A stretch of DNA of 64,000 nucleotides from positions 2,108,001 through 2,172,000 of the forward strand of contig NADL03000459.1 of NCBI GenBank assembly GCA_002205965.3. Direction: 5' to 3'. The position numbers and the translations under genes are program-made. Positions 34,261 through 47,179 of this stretch are shown here, in pieces. Numbering within the stretch: position 1 is the stretch's first letter; every line of letters starts with the position of its first letter. This stretch comes from Kappaphycus alvarezii. Lineage: Eukaryota > Rhodophyta > Florideophyceae > Gigartinales > Solieriaceae. The notes below the pieces were generated by a model, which made no database searches, had not been told where the DNA came from, and worked only from the letters and a program-made list of their open reading frames with translations.

Positions 34261-35159
34261 ACCAAGATAAGGAAGCAACTTGAAGTAATTTGACCTCATT
34301 GACATGCTGCCCCTATCGGTCGAGCTTGTTAGACCGATAAGAGTGTTGATGAAGGGATCTTGTGGAAAGCAGGCGGGAAGTTCTGACACTATTTTGTACT
34401 GAATACAAGCTCAGAAGCACTGAGAAGATTCTTGCAAGAGGCCAAACCGACTTTAAAAGAGGAAAGGTCTTTTACTTAGTAATATGTCGGGGGACCTTTA
34501 GAAGAGATCATTAGCATCTGCCTCTCCTTTGCGTGGGGGTAGTTAGTCGTGGCCAAAATTTGCATCACACCTGGAGAGTCGACCTATGGACCGAGAGTCC
34601 GTGCTATAGACGATCCTCCTCGTTAATGTCGGAGCGCTAAGCTCCACCTGAATTTGTGCAGGGAAGAGATAGTCAATTCAAGAAAAATCTACTTATTTAG
34701 AGATTCTTTCCGGAGGCCTGGATTCCAACAGCCCCTATATAAACTTAGTAGTAGTAAGCATACTAAACAAAGAGTCACTACCGTGAATGACTAGCAAATG
34801 CTATAGCCTAAAACTGTTCTAAGGAGAAAATAAAACTTATTGCTTTATCTAAACATTTGGTGCATCAGAATAGTTTCCTCCAAACACTCTCGAATATTTT
34901 TTGAACCTAACGGTTAGAAAATAACTATGAAAACACAGTGTGGGCGAGAAAAATAAGGGCCGTCCTGAGAACAGACGATCACGAGGTGGTCGGAAAGCTC
35001 GGAGAACCATAATCAAACTCACAGGCTTCCAGAAATAAATGGTTAAAACGACCTGCAAAAGCGAAAAGTGTTGTCACTCTGTAATTATGAGGTTTCGCTA
35101 TGCCCAAGGTCATAATTATCACCGACGATGACTTAGAACCGCTTTAGATCAATGAAATT

Positions 35160-36830
35160 AAATGAAGTTCATCTGTACAGACTCTAAAGAGCAAGCTATT
35201 AAAAACATTAGAAATATGTTGGACACGCTGGTATTTGGCGAAAAAAGTGTATCAGAAGTGTTTACCAGTTCAATAGAATCTGCGGAGAACTCGCAATATA
35301 TAAAGCAGAGCTACTAGAGCGGGAAAAGAACTGCAGTCCTCTCCATGGCTTTTCCTCTCACTATCGCATCATTTGAGGATGCTGTGAACAATTTTTAAGC
35401 GGAACTTGCCCGAAGTCGAACCCGAGCAACCCGCACAACGCTCTCCACAGGCAGGATTATATCCAAGCCAAAATGGCCTATAACAATCGAGGCTTGGCTA
35501 GAGGACGCGGTTGGGATTCTTCATAAGCTATAGGTCGACATTTTCGTGACAGATATCGCGGTGTACGCCTTACCTGGCAAACTAGACCACTAAGAAATTG
35601 CTATTGCTATACGAAACCTGACCATTCATAAAAATAAGTCAAAAAAGCCTAGAGGTTGAGCAAATCGGTCGCATGCGGAAACCCTGACGTGGTCGTTGAG
35701 GACAGTATCACTTCCCACGAGCTGACCGGGAATGGGAATTACAACATAACCATGAACATTGCCGATCTCTACTACATCTGAATGGTCCATTCGTGCTTTA
35801 AGAAAACACTGTCATGGTTTTAACGAATACAGACCAGTTTTAAGTCACAGAAAACAGCCTCAGTTCCAAATAGAGTCAAGCTTCGACGGATAAACTCGTT
35901 TCCGCGCCAGTATTGTAAAGGGATATTTCAGAAGTCGGGTGAAAAAATTGGAAGGACCGAGAATTGAGACCTCTTTCACGGACTTTGGTGCAAGACACCA
36001 TTTTTCTTCTATAGTTGCTCCTCATTTAAGTCTTGTAGGCCAATTGCCAAAGATATTGTACAGGCAGCAGCCGGAACTTTACATCCCGTAGGTAAGGGAC
36101 TGGTGTGGTTACCACTGCATGGCTGGACATATGTCGAAGCTTAACATGCACCCCATTTCGAATCGAATATCCTGGCTGTTAACTTGCTGACGAAACACTT
36201 CAACGCGATATATATCAGAATCTATGTTCGAATGCAATGGCTGCTTTATCTTTAAGGACAGCTCCTTGGACAATACAGGCATTGTCTAGGTTATTGAGGG
36301 CGTTGAGGGATTCTACCCATAATAGTTAGGCGACAATTCGAAGCAAGTCTAAGCACTATAAAGGAATTCATGAAATTGCGGTTTCGCAATGACACCATAA
36401 GATCGGATAAATTGCGACAGACCGCTACATGAAGTTACTTTGCCAGCGATCTGATGTACAATCTTTCGATCAATCGCAGCTCGACAGCATCGAATGCATT
36501 CACTGCCTCACGGAAAAAGCTCCCATCAAACTAGCGCCAGATAGGACACTGTGGCAACTAAGTGAGATCAAAATGGACGCATTAGGCCTTTTCGCCAGCT
36601 CTCTATGAAGGAATAGGTAAGATGGATACTTCTCGAACCCTAAATCGAAATCAGACGTGGTCATTATCAAAAGCAGATCTGAGCTCCCTGTAATAGCTCA
36701 CAACTACAAATCAATGGAAAAAAACTCAATTTTCGACCGCAAACTACAAAATACGGAAAAATGAGCTTCGATGTGGCTGTGGAACATATGAGCAAAGGAT
36801 GATGACTTTCCTCAATTCATCAGGATATTT
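35160..36830 (+). pseudogene. Decayed Ty1/copia element (Gag end, protease, integrase start)
   Basis: A knuckle-like RNCYCYTKPDHS (35595-35630) is followed by the copia protease region. DFGARHHFSSIVAPHLSLVG (35980-36040) stands where DSGASHH is usual, with the active Ser read as Phe. Then GKGLVWLPLHGWTYVEA and HAPHFESNILAVNLLTKHFN (36148-36207). The integrase zinc part reads ECIHCLTEKAPIKLAP near 36493-36540, followed by MDALGLF and KSDVVIIKSRSELPV (36650-36690). The order protease then integrase is that of Ty1/copia. Many stops (mostly TAA/TAG) break it; the RT is missing, the element ending in AT-rich DNA. A TATA-like tatataaac at 34736 and aataaa at 34829 lie in the presumed LTR. Confidence 0.65.
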
Positions 36831-39800
36831 GTGTTTACATTTCTGTTGCTTAGTTCGGTATTCCTTTAGTTGATGTTTGTCACTGCTGGAGTTAAAACTG
36901 GTGTTTTCTGTATTATTGGTGATGATTTCAACTTTCTAGCTACATGAACTGCTTATGTATTTTTCCAGAGTCTCTAGTTCCGAATTTTGGGCTTTCGAAG
37001 TGAAGGTTATTGATTCTTCCCGCTCTTTTATCCGACAAAGTGCAGTTATCAATATGAAGAACAGACCTAGTGAGAATTACTGTGGATAGGGCTACGGTAA
37101 AGCTATTAAGTATTTCCCCGAGAGCGAGGTCGGTTCTTATGCAGTTATTGCATACATACCGTGATATTACAAAGTGGTTTGATGGTCGCATCAGGAGACA
37201 TTTAATACGGGTCTCGTCCACCTTTGAAATAGAAATGATGCCTTTTTGGCGATTCGAAGGGAAAGAGGCGTCCCTATTTGACCATAATTATGAGAAAAAT
37301 TTTTGCCGAAGATGGAAATTCTTATTTGTTCTGAAAATTTGCCTTACTGGTTCACGTTAAGGGTCGCAAATGGTACAAGTGTTTTAAACTAAACCTAAGA
37401 TCTGTAACTTTTTTCACTGCAAATATGATATAAGTAACGCGACCATTAAAAAAGGAAAGTTGTATAGACACTTAAATTGAGGTAATAATTTATCTTCTGG
37501 GCCAAAAATAAAAATTTATAAGACAACGAGATTTTAACGTTCCGTATCTTATGCAGCATTTACAGCCTAATGATTTTATGAGAAATTCATCTTAGAACAG
37601 CGATTAAAATGTTAAAGCTTTCGATGGAAATGTCAGATGAAATATAATTACTAAACTCTGAGATCGTAAAATATCACTGAAATAGATGTTTTCGATATGC
37701 TGAGAGTTACAGAAAAGCTATCTTCCGTTGCGACGACCAGATAATTACAACTTAGTATTTTTTATGCATTAAATACCATACATACACCCAAGATATATGT
37801 GCTCAATTAACCCAAACCTGAGCATAGTTGAAAAAGACTCTGGATTTGAAATCCGGGATTATTTGGATGAAATGAAATCACATTTTTCAACTATAAATAT
37901 CAAATAAAAATGAGTGTTTTGTAGACAATTAGAATTTGAAAGATAGTTATATGGAGTTTGATGCACATTTTTGTCCCTTTTACTCCATTGTGTAAATTTT
38001 TGCTTTGATTTATTGAAAAAATTATCTTTTGAAGGGCAAACATTATTTTAAATTGATTTTAGTTGACTCTTCGTCCTGTTTATGAATGTAATTTGGATAC
38101 TATACATTGTTTGAGGGATATATTAATTGTTTTTCTCGGAGGACATCGTCCTAGCTCCACATTTAAGCATGCTGGCCATTATTTTCTAGTTTAGTACGCA
38201 CGAACACAATTTATGCATGGTCATTCAGTAGCTGAAGGGAACTTTTGGCCAAAAAATGATAGAAAAATTACTTCAAAGGTATTCATTGTCAAAAAAATCA
38301 CCAATAAAGCTACTAATTCTTAGTTAAATTCTGTCGTTATTATTATTTCCAGCAATAATAATGGTTTAGTACTTGATAATTCTAGTCGTAGACACGGTTT
38401 TACGTGTAAACATAGAACTTTTTAACGTACAGGTAAGCCTCAGAGTAAGAAAGTTTGCCTCAGCTGCTAAAATGCCTATTATGTTAATGCATTTAGACCG
38501 TTTGATTCCTTTAGGACCTATTTAGTTATATATGAATACGCAATAAAAGATTTAGTGATGTAGTATTTTTTCAATCTCTACATGATTCTATTGTGAATGT
38601 GCATAGATCAATTCTGAAACAAAAACCTTATGAATTTATCAATAATACAATCGCAAACTCCATGCAAGTATCTTGAAATTAAGAAATTCAGGCAGTGCAG
38701 AAGAAATGGAGAGGAAGCGAGAAAATGGATGTTTCGCATGCAATAAAAAAGCTGCTAACTGAAGTATATTAGCATATCATTATGAATGGATGAAAATAGA
38801 CTACTGATATTTTCCGATATATTTGTATAATATTTTCTAACTGAGAGTTGAAGCCATAATGATGGGAATAGCCAGTAAATTTCTCATCAAGAAAGGATAA
38901 AGATAATTATCTGACGAAAAGAACTCCTAACCTACAAATTTTGTCGCTTCTGTGAATACCCACGGCTTTAGTAATCAGTCTGAACAAGAATGCTTCTGAG
39001 GGGGTTCAATCAATGAAATTTTTGGATTAGCTTCTTGAAAAGTTTATCAAAGATTTCTAGTATAGTCGTTTCTTTCTTAAAGATTATAGACGAAGGTCTG
39101 CGAACAACGCATAATATAGTTATATATCTACCCGGGATGCAGTACAGAAGAACCAGTCCGTAGCATGGAACAATTTCGGAGGCTTCAAATTTACTGGGAG
39201 ATGCCGTTGTTATCTGGGAATGTTTTAAACCCGAATTGCATGGAAGCACACGGGGAGTCTATTATTCAAAAACTCAGTATAACTGAGAAAGGCTACTTTC
39301 AATAGTCTTAAAAAGGGAGAAGAAGATCCACATGGCATTTATATTTACATCTACCCTTCCTTCGAGTGTTACAAGAAAAATAAAAGCCTAGCCAATATTT
39401 GCAAGATACATTTTGAAGTAACTGGATCAGTACAAAAGGAGAAAAGTAAAGATTTTAATATCGGAAACGAAGGGAGATCACACAGACTGGAATACTCGAC
39501 GCAGAGCGGTTACTTTGGTACATTTCAAACTTTCCACTGTCTATATCCTTTACCACTGAACGCTATCACCATCCGCAAATTTATTTTTCTGCAACGGCAC
39601 ACTATCAATAAGTGGGGATTAAACTACTCTACATTCTTACGTGCTCCAAAAACCCTGTCTAGTGATTGAAAGTACGAATAATGGGCGTTTACACCTATTT
39701 AAAATTAGATAGTGGCCCATTAAACTAAAATAAGTGTTAGGAATGACTATCAACCCAACATACTGTTCAATAATAATTTGATGCACTCTAGACTATTATT

Positions 39801-40743
39801 ATATTACCCTAATTGATGTTGGGCCACCTCGGGAATTTGAAATCCAGTACTAACGGAACACAGTTCGGAGAACAAAAAGGATGAGAGAATATGGCTGCCA
39901 ATAAATTACAAGTAAAACTCAATTGGAACACCTTTCCTTCATTTAAAATACACAACTAACAATTTCCCTGTTAATATTCTGGTATAAAGTTTTTGGGAAT
40001 AAAGATAAGAAAAAACCTTGTCGACTAGCTAAATATATAAAAGTATTCAGAGATCCGAATCTGTTGTGCATGTTGTAGAGAACGTAAAAACAACGCGACT
40101 GCGACAAGAAAGCTTGAAATAGGTTGAGCAAAGGTTTTGTGAGAGCAACAAAAAAGGTAAATTATTGCCTTCTCTATGTTAATATGCCTGAAAAGAAGAT
40201 CAATTAGATCATTAGGCGCTCTTATTGGGCTTTACTTATTGTGTCTCGAAATTGAACACAACAGAAACATAGCCGAAACCGAGAAATGCAGTATGCCGAA
40301 AAACTTCGCGACCGAAAAACTTTGAAACCCACAGGCAGGCACTTTATACGCTATCATCTACTGGAACAAGGTTTAGAGAATACTGAGTATACGTATCTCT
40401 CACAAAAACCATTACGGAGAAACCAGACTATAAGCTTTGAACTTTGCAAAGAATGAAGTCTGTGATATTTTTTGCAGCAAAACAATATTGAAACTCAGAG
40501 GAGGGACTTTGCGAAATTATGGATGGATATTAGAGGGTTTCCGCACGCACTTTTAGCTAAGACTAATTGCAGATTTTAGTAAGGCAAAGTGCCACGTTGA
40601 AAACGTTGCGGAAATTTGCTGAGATCTTGTCACTATTATTACTGAAACATGGCTCCATAGTGAAATCCATTTCAGTAAATCCCTAGGTTCATCTCACGCC
40701 ACGACGCACGCCTTCCTTCCCCACCCCTCCTCACTCCTCCGAA
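36831..40743. other. AT-rich desert
   Basis: No recognisable gene; the longest frames (36940-37221 minus, 37070-37360 plus) overlap on opposite strands and have no motif. A 12-bp inverted repeat at 37824-37894 is listed separately. Confidence 0.45.
37824..37894. repeat. 12-bp perfect inverted repeat, 71 bp end to end
   Basis: atagttgaaaaa at 37824-37835 and its reverse complement tttttcaactat at 37883-37894. Resembles a very short miniature element or chance in AT-rich DNA; no target duplication seen. Confidence 0.45.
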
Positions 40744-41763
40744 ATGGCCGAGGTTCCGCGCGACAGCTCTCCCTCTCCAGCCTTCACACCGAGTGAGGCT
40801 GCTGCTGCTCTAGTCTCACTCCTATTTTTTCCATCCCGATGCCACCTCCGACACCGTATAGCCCGCAAGCGGCCCCGCAAATCCAACTGCTTCGAGGCTC
40901 GGTCGCTGCCCGACACCAACGCCCGAAGACGACCTCATCATCATCGGAGAGGTCGCTGCAGCTAAGGCGCACGTCGCTCCCTATGGAGAGGTCTTAAGGA
41001 GTTTCTTGGTCGCCGCTGACCAAGCGAATGCGAACAAAGGGCTCTCCGCCCGGATCACTTGCAAACTCCTGCAAGACTGCTTCAAGAAGATCATGGACCA
41101 TTTTGAAAGAAGAGACTAAAGGAGCAATTGATGCCGGGCTTAAATGGGGAGGTGAGGGTGCTGGAGGATCTTCTCAGCTCAATGCTAGAGGCGCAGAAGG
41201 AGAAGCGCGCGCAACAAGGTGCGGAGCGAACCGAGCGAGCGGCTTTTGAGAATCGCATGGACGTATTCGGTCGTCAGCTTGTTGCCAGCGCACTGCACTG
41301 GCGAAGTGGAACAGATTCAGACAAGCAAGAAGACAGCGAAGACGACCGAACACCGCGAACTGGGCGCAGGTGTAGAAAGCGCAAGCTAGCGATAGAGGAA
41401 GGCGACGAAATGCCAGAGCGGTTGGCGAAGACGCTGTAGGAGACCGACATGGCGCGGATCGAAGTAGAGCGCGAACGTCTGCATCTAGAGCGAGAGCGAA
41501 TGGACCGAGAACGCTTCCATCAAATGGAAGAGCGCAAGTTCCGCCGCGAGGAGCGTTGGGCCCATAACAAGCTAGAGCTGGAGAACTTTAAGCTCATGTT
41601 AGATATGTTCTCATCTGCCGCGTCTAGAAAGGAGTATCTACTTGCAATAGTAAAAACAGCCTTTTTGGGCGATTCTGGACCAAACAGACGCATGGAGATA
41701 ACAGAACAGCCCCCTAAAGTACTCGAAATCCTCCCCTGGGGTTCTGCGGAGCTGCGGACCTAG
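40744..41763 (+). CDS. Myb/trihelix-like DNA-binding coiled-coil protein of a Harbinger element, frame-shifted
   Basis: PIF/Harbinger elements usually carry, besides the transposase, a Myb-like protein that helps it enter the nucleus and bind the element ends. The start MAEVPRDSSPSPAFTPSEAA is at 40744. Across frame shifts the reading continues HVAPYGEVLRSFLVAADQAN, ANKGLSARITCKLLQDCFKK and IMDHFERRD (about 40970-41118), the helix-rich DNA-binding part. Then LEDLLSSMLEAQKEKRAQQG. After an in-frame TAG at 41437-41439 comes a charged coiled coil (EVERERLHLERERMDRERFH, then ERKFRREERWAHNKLELENF). The tail ends at a stop at 41761-41763. It faces the transposase gene tail to tail, 70 bases apart. 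Probably inactive as assembled. Confidence 0.62.
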
Positions 41764-41861
41764 AGCTGGAGAATTGTAAGCTCATGTTAGATACGTTCGC
41801 ATCTGCCACGCCTATAAGTAGTAGCTACCTACACTAGTAAAAGCAGCCTTGTTGGGCGAGG
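41574..41861 (+). repeat. Partial duplication of the Myb-like gene's last exon segment
   Basis: About 98 bases at 41574-41672 (encoding LELENFKLMLDMFSSAASRK and onward) recur in degenerate form at 41763-41861, just after the stop codon. The copies differ at roughly one base in five, so the duplication is old. Confidence 0.7.
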
Positions 41862-43095
41862 GCTTTACTGTAGGATATGTAGTGCTCTAGCGAGAGCGGA
41901 AAGCATCTGAAGTACTGAACTACAGTATTTGGATACAAATAGTTCCTCATGTTCGTTAGAAGCTTCGCAGAAAGATATAACGCTCCTACTGGCGACCGTC
42001 CTACACGCATTTTTCGCTTATAGTCTACGGTCGTGAAATAAAGCTTAACTTCCTTGATAATACATTCCACAATGACACGTGATTTCGACATTGCCTTGTT
42101 GAATCCTGTCCGTGCTCGTGTTAAGTTTTATCCCTGAAACGGAACCTTCATGAACACTCGCTGATTACATACCGCGTTTCCATAGATAAAGTACTGTTTT
42201 CCATCAATAAACAACGCATCGGACAGCATCTCATCCAATCCACTCTGCATGCACAGCGTCCAATCGTGACGGCGTCTTTCCATCGGCCCAGTGACATGCA
42301 AAACGAGGCCATCTGGAGCCCAAATGGCTTGATATTTGAAGGATTGCTTTCCTTTTTGACCGTTGTATTCCACGTTTTGCGCTTCGTGGTTGCCTGGTCT
42401 TGCAATCCCAATCACTGTTCCGTCTATGAAGCCAATTTAATTCCCCAAGGCATCCGTCTTGTCATAAACAGCCGTGGTGTATGATTCTGGTTTACTTTTC
42501 ACCAATGATACAGGATTGTTACGCACCATATGCTCTCTTATGGAGAGAAATTCTTCTATTCCTTCCCAGAATAATTCCGATAGTTGAGATGCGTGTCTTC
42601 CAAATACAACTTTCATATCCACCCGCCTTGCTGGACTTGCCAATCTGCGCAGTTTAATGCAAGTTACCAGTAGAGCGGTACAGGTGTAACGGTAGGGTTG
42701 ACAATTGAGACGTGTCTCGGGCCAACCAAGTGCAGGTACCATTCGCAAGACATCTGCCTTACGGAATCGAACCATATTCAGCGACATCATATCCGTGATA
42801 GCATTAAAGTTGAAGGAGAAGTGCGCAATAGAAATGGTGCGCAGGCGAAGGTTAAAGCGTTGCTATTCTCTTTGATAATCCCGGTATCGTTGTAATGTTG
42901 CCAGTAGCATAGTAGAGCTGCCTGCGTTAGTGATAGGTGCTGAGCTCCTATGTCGCATAAGGAGAGCCGTGGCCTGGGCCCACCGCTTCCTACGAGCGAG
43001 TAGCTTAGCCGTGGTGTGGTCTCTGTATCGTCCGAGACCATTGTGGTGCGTGCGCGGGGCTGAAGGGGTACAAGGGCTTGCGGCATAAAACCCAC
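41834..43095 (-). pseudogene. PIF/Harbinger transposase, nearly full length but frame-shifted
   Basis: Minus-strand reading in order: MVRFRKADVLRMVPALGWPE (about 42770-42715); ATCI-like VTCIKLRRLASPARRVDMKV and HASQLSELFWEGIEEFL (42665-42545); GFIDGTVIGIARPGNHEAQN with the first Asp (about 42430); QSFKYQAIWAPDGLVLHVTG; MERRRHDWTLCMQSGLDEML with the second Asp (about 42285-42270); DALFIDGKQYFIYGNAV; and RVIVECIIKEVKLYFTTVDY (about 42080-42020), where the usual VEW reads VEC but the catalytic Glu is kept. RKMRVGRSPVGALYLSAKLL and TNMRNYLYPNTVVQYF follow. The expected Trp after Glu is Cys. About four frame shifts. This family cuts at 3-bp TA-rich targets. The neighbouring Myb-like gene completes the standard two-gene layout. 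Confidence 0.8.
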
Positions 43096-43129
43096 AGATC
43101 ATGGTGCGAAATCAAAAAGAATGGATTTC

Positions 43130-45539
43130 GATAAATTTGTGCCAATTTTTCACTGTCTCTTCGTAGTTTAATTATTGACAACCTATTTCTGAAATCCTAC
43201 TGCGTATTTCCTAAATTATTGATTTTGAAACTCTATTTTGGCCTGATAAATTGACCCATGTTAACAATGTTCAGAAAATTTGGGAATTTTTGGAGAGGAA
43301 AGAGCATTAAAGTAACTAAAAACTTCGCTGCGTCGATTGGTTGGAAAACATTACAATTACCTCTTCTCGTATAGAATGGTTATTTTAAAGTCGCTTATCA
43401 TACCTTTTCCCAGTCGTTTCAGATAGTGTATTGATGAGCATAGCAGTTGTACTCATTGGGGATGTTTTTTATATTATAAGCATGAACTTTTGGTCTAAGT
43501 ATTGATTCTGTCGAATTTCTGGTCCTTACTTAAATTTATGCTTATCTAAATAATTTATTTTACAATCAGAGTAAATAAAATATAAATCTAATATGGGAAG
43601 AGATTCTATATTTAGGTTAAGGAAACTTTATGAGAGACGATTTATTCTGGTTGCAGCTATACCAACCTGGTATTTTGGTCCTACCTGGTATTTTGGTCCT
43701 AATATAACTTTCTATATTGTACTGCTAACACTTGAAAGTGTACACCTGTGAACTGATTTCCGAAAACTCGAAAATAGTCTACTAAATTTGAAATAAAGTA
43801 TTCTCAGTCGAATCAGCGGCACAATAAAATACAAAAAGATAAACTTTTCACTATGTAAAAAACACTACCACACATGTCTAATTTAACAAAAGACGAGGAT
43901 TTAGTCCTTGTGATGACGAAAATACATGTGTAGAACTGCATAAAGTATTCCTGTGAGAAGTAATTACGGACAATGTCGCAGTGGCGCAAGCATATATCTC
44001 CGACGGAAAAAAAGTTCAATCTACATGGCCCAGCTGGAATTCAGTATAATTAAAATGCTTAATTTCGAGAAGAAAGTCTCCTATTGAAGCTTAAATGTGA
44101 CGGCGGGTCAGTTATGACGTTGAGAAATTTTAAGAGAAAGATGCGACCCAAAATTGAAATATTGACTGAAAAAAAGAACGCCACAAAATATATGTCAACT
44201 TTGAAGGATTATTCTATACCTTTCTTAAAGTGCAATACCCTGTTTTTTTCAATTTTCAAAAAAATAAGGCTAGCATACAATTCAAGAATGTGACAAAGAG
44301 AAGTTTGAGTCCAGGAACACAACCTTTTATGGATTAAGCGTTCAAAAATCCTAACTTCAACACCATTGAATCATTCTAGGGAGTTTTGATCGATGTTTTT
44401 TATCTCGAGTTGAAGAAATATTACATTGTTGAGAAGCTGAAGGGCGCAAATATCAATAATGGTCCAATGTTACGGCTTATGCCATAATGATCCCTTGGCT
44501 ATGCACAAGGGCCCTACATGGGCGTGATTGAGCTCAGACTGACAAAAAGGCCATTAATTGGTCCCAAATTGTTGGGATACCTTTAAATTAATCACTGTAT
44601 CTATAGGTATATAAATCTACCTGCTATCTTGTTTTAAAATTTTTGTTGACGATTGTATGAATATTTTTGAAAGTTGTCCACTTTATGTTTGTTTAGAAGA
44701 GATCCATGTTGGGAAGTTTTTATGATTAAGTTTTTCTTTTTAACAAAATGTAGCTAAAATACCTGTACATCTATACTTTTCGTGCACTTACGATGAAGAA
44801 ACCCTTAATTGTAGTATTATCTACAGTAACTACTGCAATTAGAATAATTTTTGGGCCCGTAATTATTCTCTGAAAAAGACCCTCTAGATAAATATTCTCT
44901 AAAGAGCTCTTTGGAAATACAGAATTACAGTACGTAGGTGCTTAGTACCTTCCATTATACATAATAAGGCTAATTATTCCACGCACAGATACCAAAAAGA
45001 TAAAATTTGGGAAACTAACACTATAATGGAAGGTTATCGTGTGTGAAAAAGTGGTTTGTACCTGATCAGCGTTAAAATTTGCGAACCGTTTGTTTCTATC
45101 GAGCTTCATTTGTACAAAAAGGTAAATGTCTGAGCAAGATATCACAGCGTGGTCGAGTCTTTCGTAAGCCGGGTGGCAATTGTTTAAGTAGCGGCAAAAG
45201 GGAAGTCGGTTGAAATTTAGGCACCAGGATGTCGACGCGGTGATGGTATGGATGGAGCGGAGGCAATGGTGTCGGCGTTGGGCAAACCTGGCCCCAATTA
45301 TTGTCCTAATATGGGGACAACAGTCCCAAAGTCGGCCGGTCAGTGCACATCCAGAGACACAATGTGTAAAGAAAAGTACGACATTGACATAAAATGTCGC
45401 CCAGGAGAATGGGAGCATGATCGCCTGTGGCGACAGCGTGTCTCAAGATAAAAATGAAACTTAATTTGAATATCCAAATATTAGATATCTACCTCAGTTA
45501 ACCACAATTACCTCAATTAACCAATTCATCCCTCTCAAA
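43130..45539. other. AT-rich desert and 3' flank of the second gypsy element
   Basis: The 158-codon minus frame at 44942-45418 and its plus-strand shadows have no recognised domain; position suggests the 3' end or LTR of the gypsy element to the right. A perfect 18-bp tandem duplication lies at 43665-43700. Confidence 0.4.
43665..43700. repeat. 18-bp perfect tandem duplication
   Basis: acctggtattttggtcct occurs twice head to tail (43665-43682, 43683-43700) in otherwise unique AT-rich DNA. Confidence 0.8.
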
Positions 45540-45559
45540 ACACATGCTTGCATCCGCAC

Positions 45560-46415
45560 GGCTATTTTAGTAGTGTTGTTGCTTGCTGCGGGCTTTGGCG
45601 ATATTGTCAGGTGCGAGTATGCGGTAAGCTTTCAGATAGTCGGCCAATTATCATGCTGACTGGCTCGAAAATCTTTCAATTGAATAGAGACTAGTCCTGA
45701 AACTCAACGGTACTCGGCCAATTTCAACATCAAAAGGGGAGAGCCGGTAATTATCGTCTCCATAATAGTTACACTCGAATTCTAGAGCTTGGAGCATACG
45801 ACTCCACTGATTCGGTGATCCAAATGCTAGCCCGTAGAATTTCCGATAGTGTCCTAATCATGACTTATGATTGACCATCTGCCTCTGGGTGGTTAGCAGC
45901 AGACACGTTTTGGTCTACTTCAAAAATACGTGTCAGTCCTTCCCAAAGATTAGATCTGAATTTAGGATCCAGATTGAGGGTGAACTTCTTGGTACTCCGT
46001 GTTTTGCAAACACATACTTCTGCAAAAGATTAGCTGCACCAGGCGCATCAATCGTTTTCGTCTTTGGAATTAAGATTGCTCTCTTGGAGAGTTTTTTCAC
46101 GACAACAACTATTGATTCAAAATCTTCTTCATCCATAGGTATCTCGGTCAAGAAATCCATAGAAAACGTGTGCCAGCTGCCCTCCGGAATGAATCGAGGA
46201 TATGAATTACCTCCAGATGGGCTATTTTGAGCCGTATTTGCCTGAGAGTCATGACATCGGAAAACATAGCTACTTACTGCACTATATATCTTTCGCCAAT
46301 GTGCGTGCATGTTCATTGCAGTATACATTTTATCTGCATTTAAGTGTGAAGTTTCGTGGAATGAACTGATAGCACTTGTCCCCAGCGTACCAAAGTTCGA
46401 GATATATACTCTCAA
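45560..46415 (-). pseudogene. Gypsy-2 integrase
   Basis: A 160-codon frame (46415-45933) holds the zinc part SSFHETSHLNADKMYTAM and FRCHDSQANTAQN, where the second Cys of C-x2-C reads Ser. The core begins SWHTFSMDFLTEIPMDEEDF (first Asp). After a frame shift LDPKFRSNLWEGLTRIFEVD follows. In NHPEADGQS-stop-VMIRTLSEI a TAA replaces the catalytic Glu. PDNIAKARSKQQHY near 45605-45565 matches the usual post-core block of gypsy integrases. Confidence 0.75.
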
Positions 46416-46599
46416 AACTTTGTCCCCATAACAAAGTTACATTCTCATATTAAAGTTCTGTGCCTGTTGCTTGCACTGCAGTGTGCTTAGCGGCTTTCAA
46501 TCCTTCAAGAAGTAAATTAGCTCCCTTACAAATACGTCATGTTTGTATGCTTTCCTGATTTAAATCAAGGCTCCACCTTACGCAACGCAACCCAATGCA

Positions 46600-46990
46600 A
46601 TGTCATGATTCGGCCGTCAGCTCAGGGCATCTGGGATGATACTCCTCTTTCCCGCAACATGTATCGTTTCATATGTAAACTACTTTAAAATATCAAGACA
46701 GCGAGCCTGATTACCTGAAGTTTTGTCCTTAGACTGCATATAGCGGATAGGTTCTCGGTCAGTCCTGAATGCGAACTTTCGACCCTTCAAGTAGACCTCT
46801 TAGTCTCGCAAAGCAATCATAAAAGCTAATAATTACTGGTCACTTACACACCATCGACTTGTTGCATCCGTCAATCGATGAGAGAGATATTCCACTGGTT
46901 TTCCATCTTGTTCTAGCGTCGCTCCGACAGCAAATTGAGAAGCATCGGTCGAGGCAATAAATTGCTTTTTCCGATGAGGGGTGAGCCAAT
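46600..46990 (-). pseudogene. Gypsy-2 RNase H with catalytic Glu changed to stop
   Basis: STDASQFAVGATLEQDGKPV, EYLSHRLTDATSRWCVSDQ, then TAA where the Glu of the family's D-Q-E-L-L-A block should be, then LLAFMIALRD, another stop, and EVYLKGRKFAFRTDREPIRY. The remaining landmarks are well preserved. Confidence 0.7.
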
Positions 46991-47179
46991 ACAGGTGCAT
47001 TTGTGAGATACTTCTTTACAGTATTGAATTAATGCTCTTGGTCTTCGCCCCACTCGAATTTGTTCGAAATTAAGATGTCTAACACCCGTTGAGGGATATT
47101 ATCGTTCCCTCTAATGAACTTTTTGTAGCATTTTACCATCCCAATGAATTACTGTAAATGAAGTACTGTATTTGGTGTT

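Noticed and set aside
44942..45418. 158-codon minus-strand frame as a host gene
   Set aside because: Many Cys/His but no ordered motif; position at the 3' end of gypsy-2 and AT-rich context favour chance or element remains.
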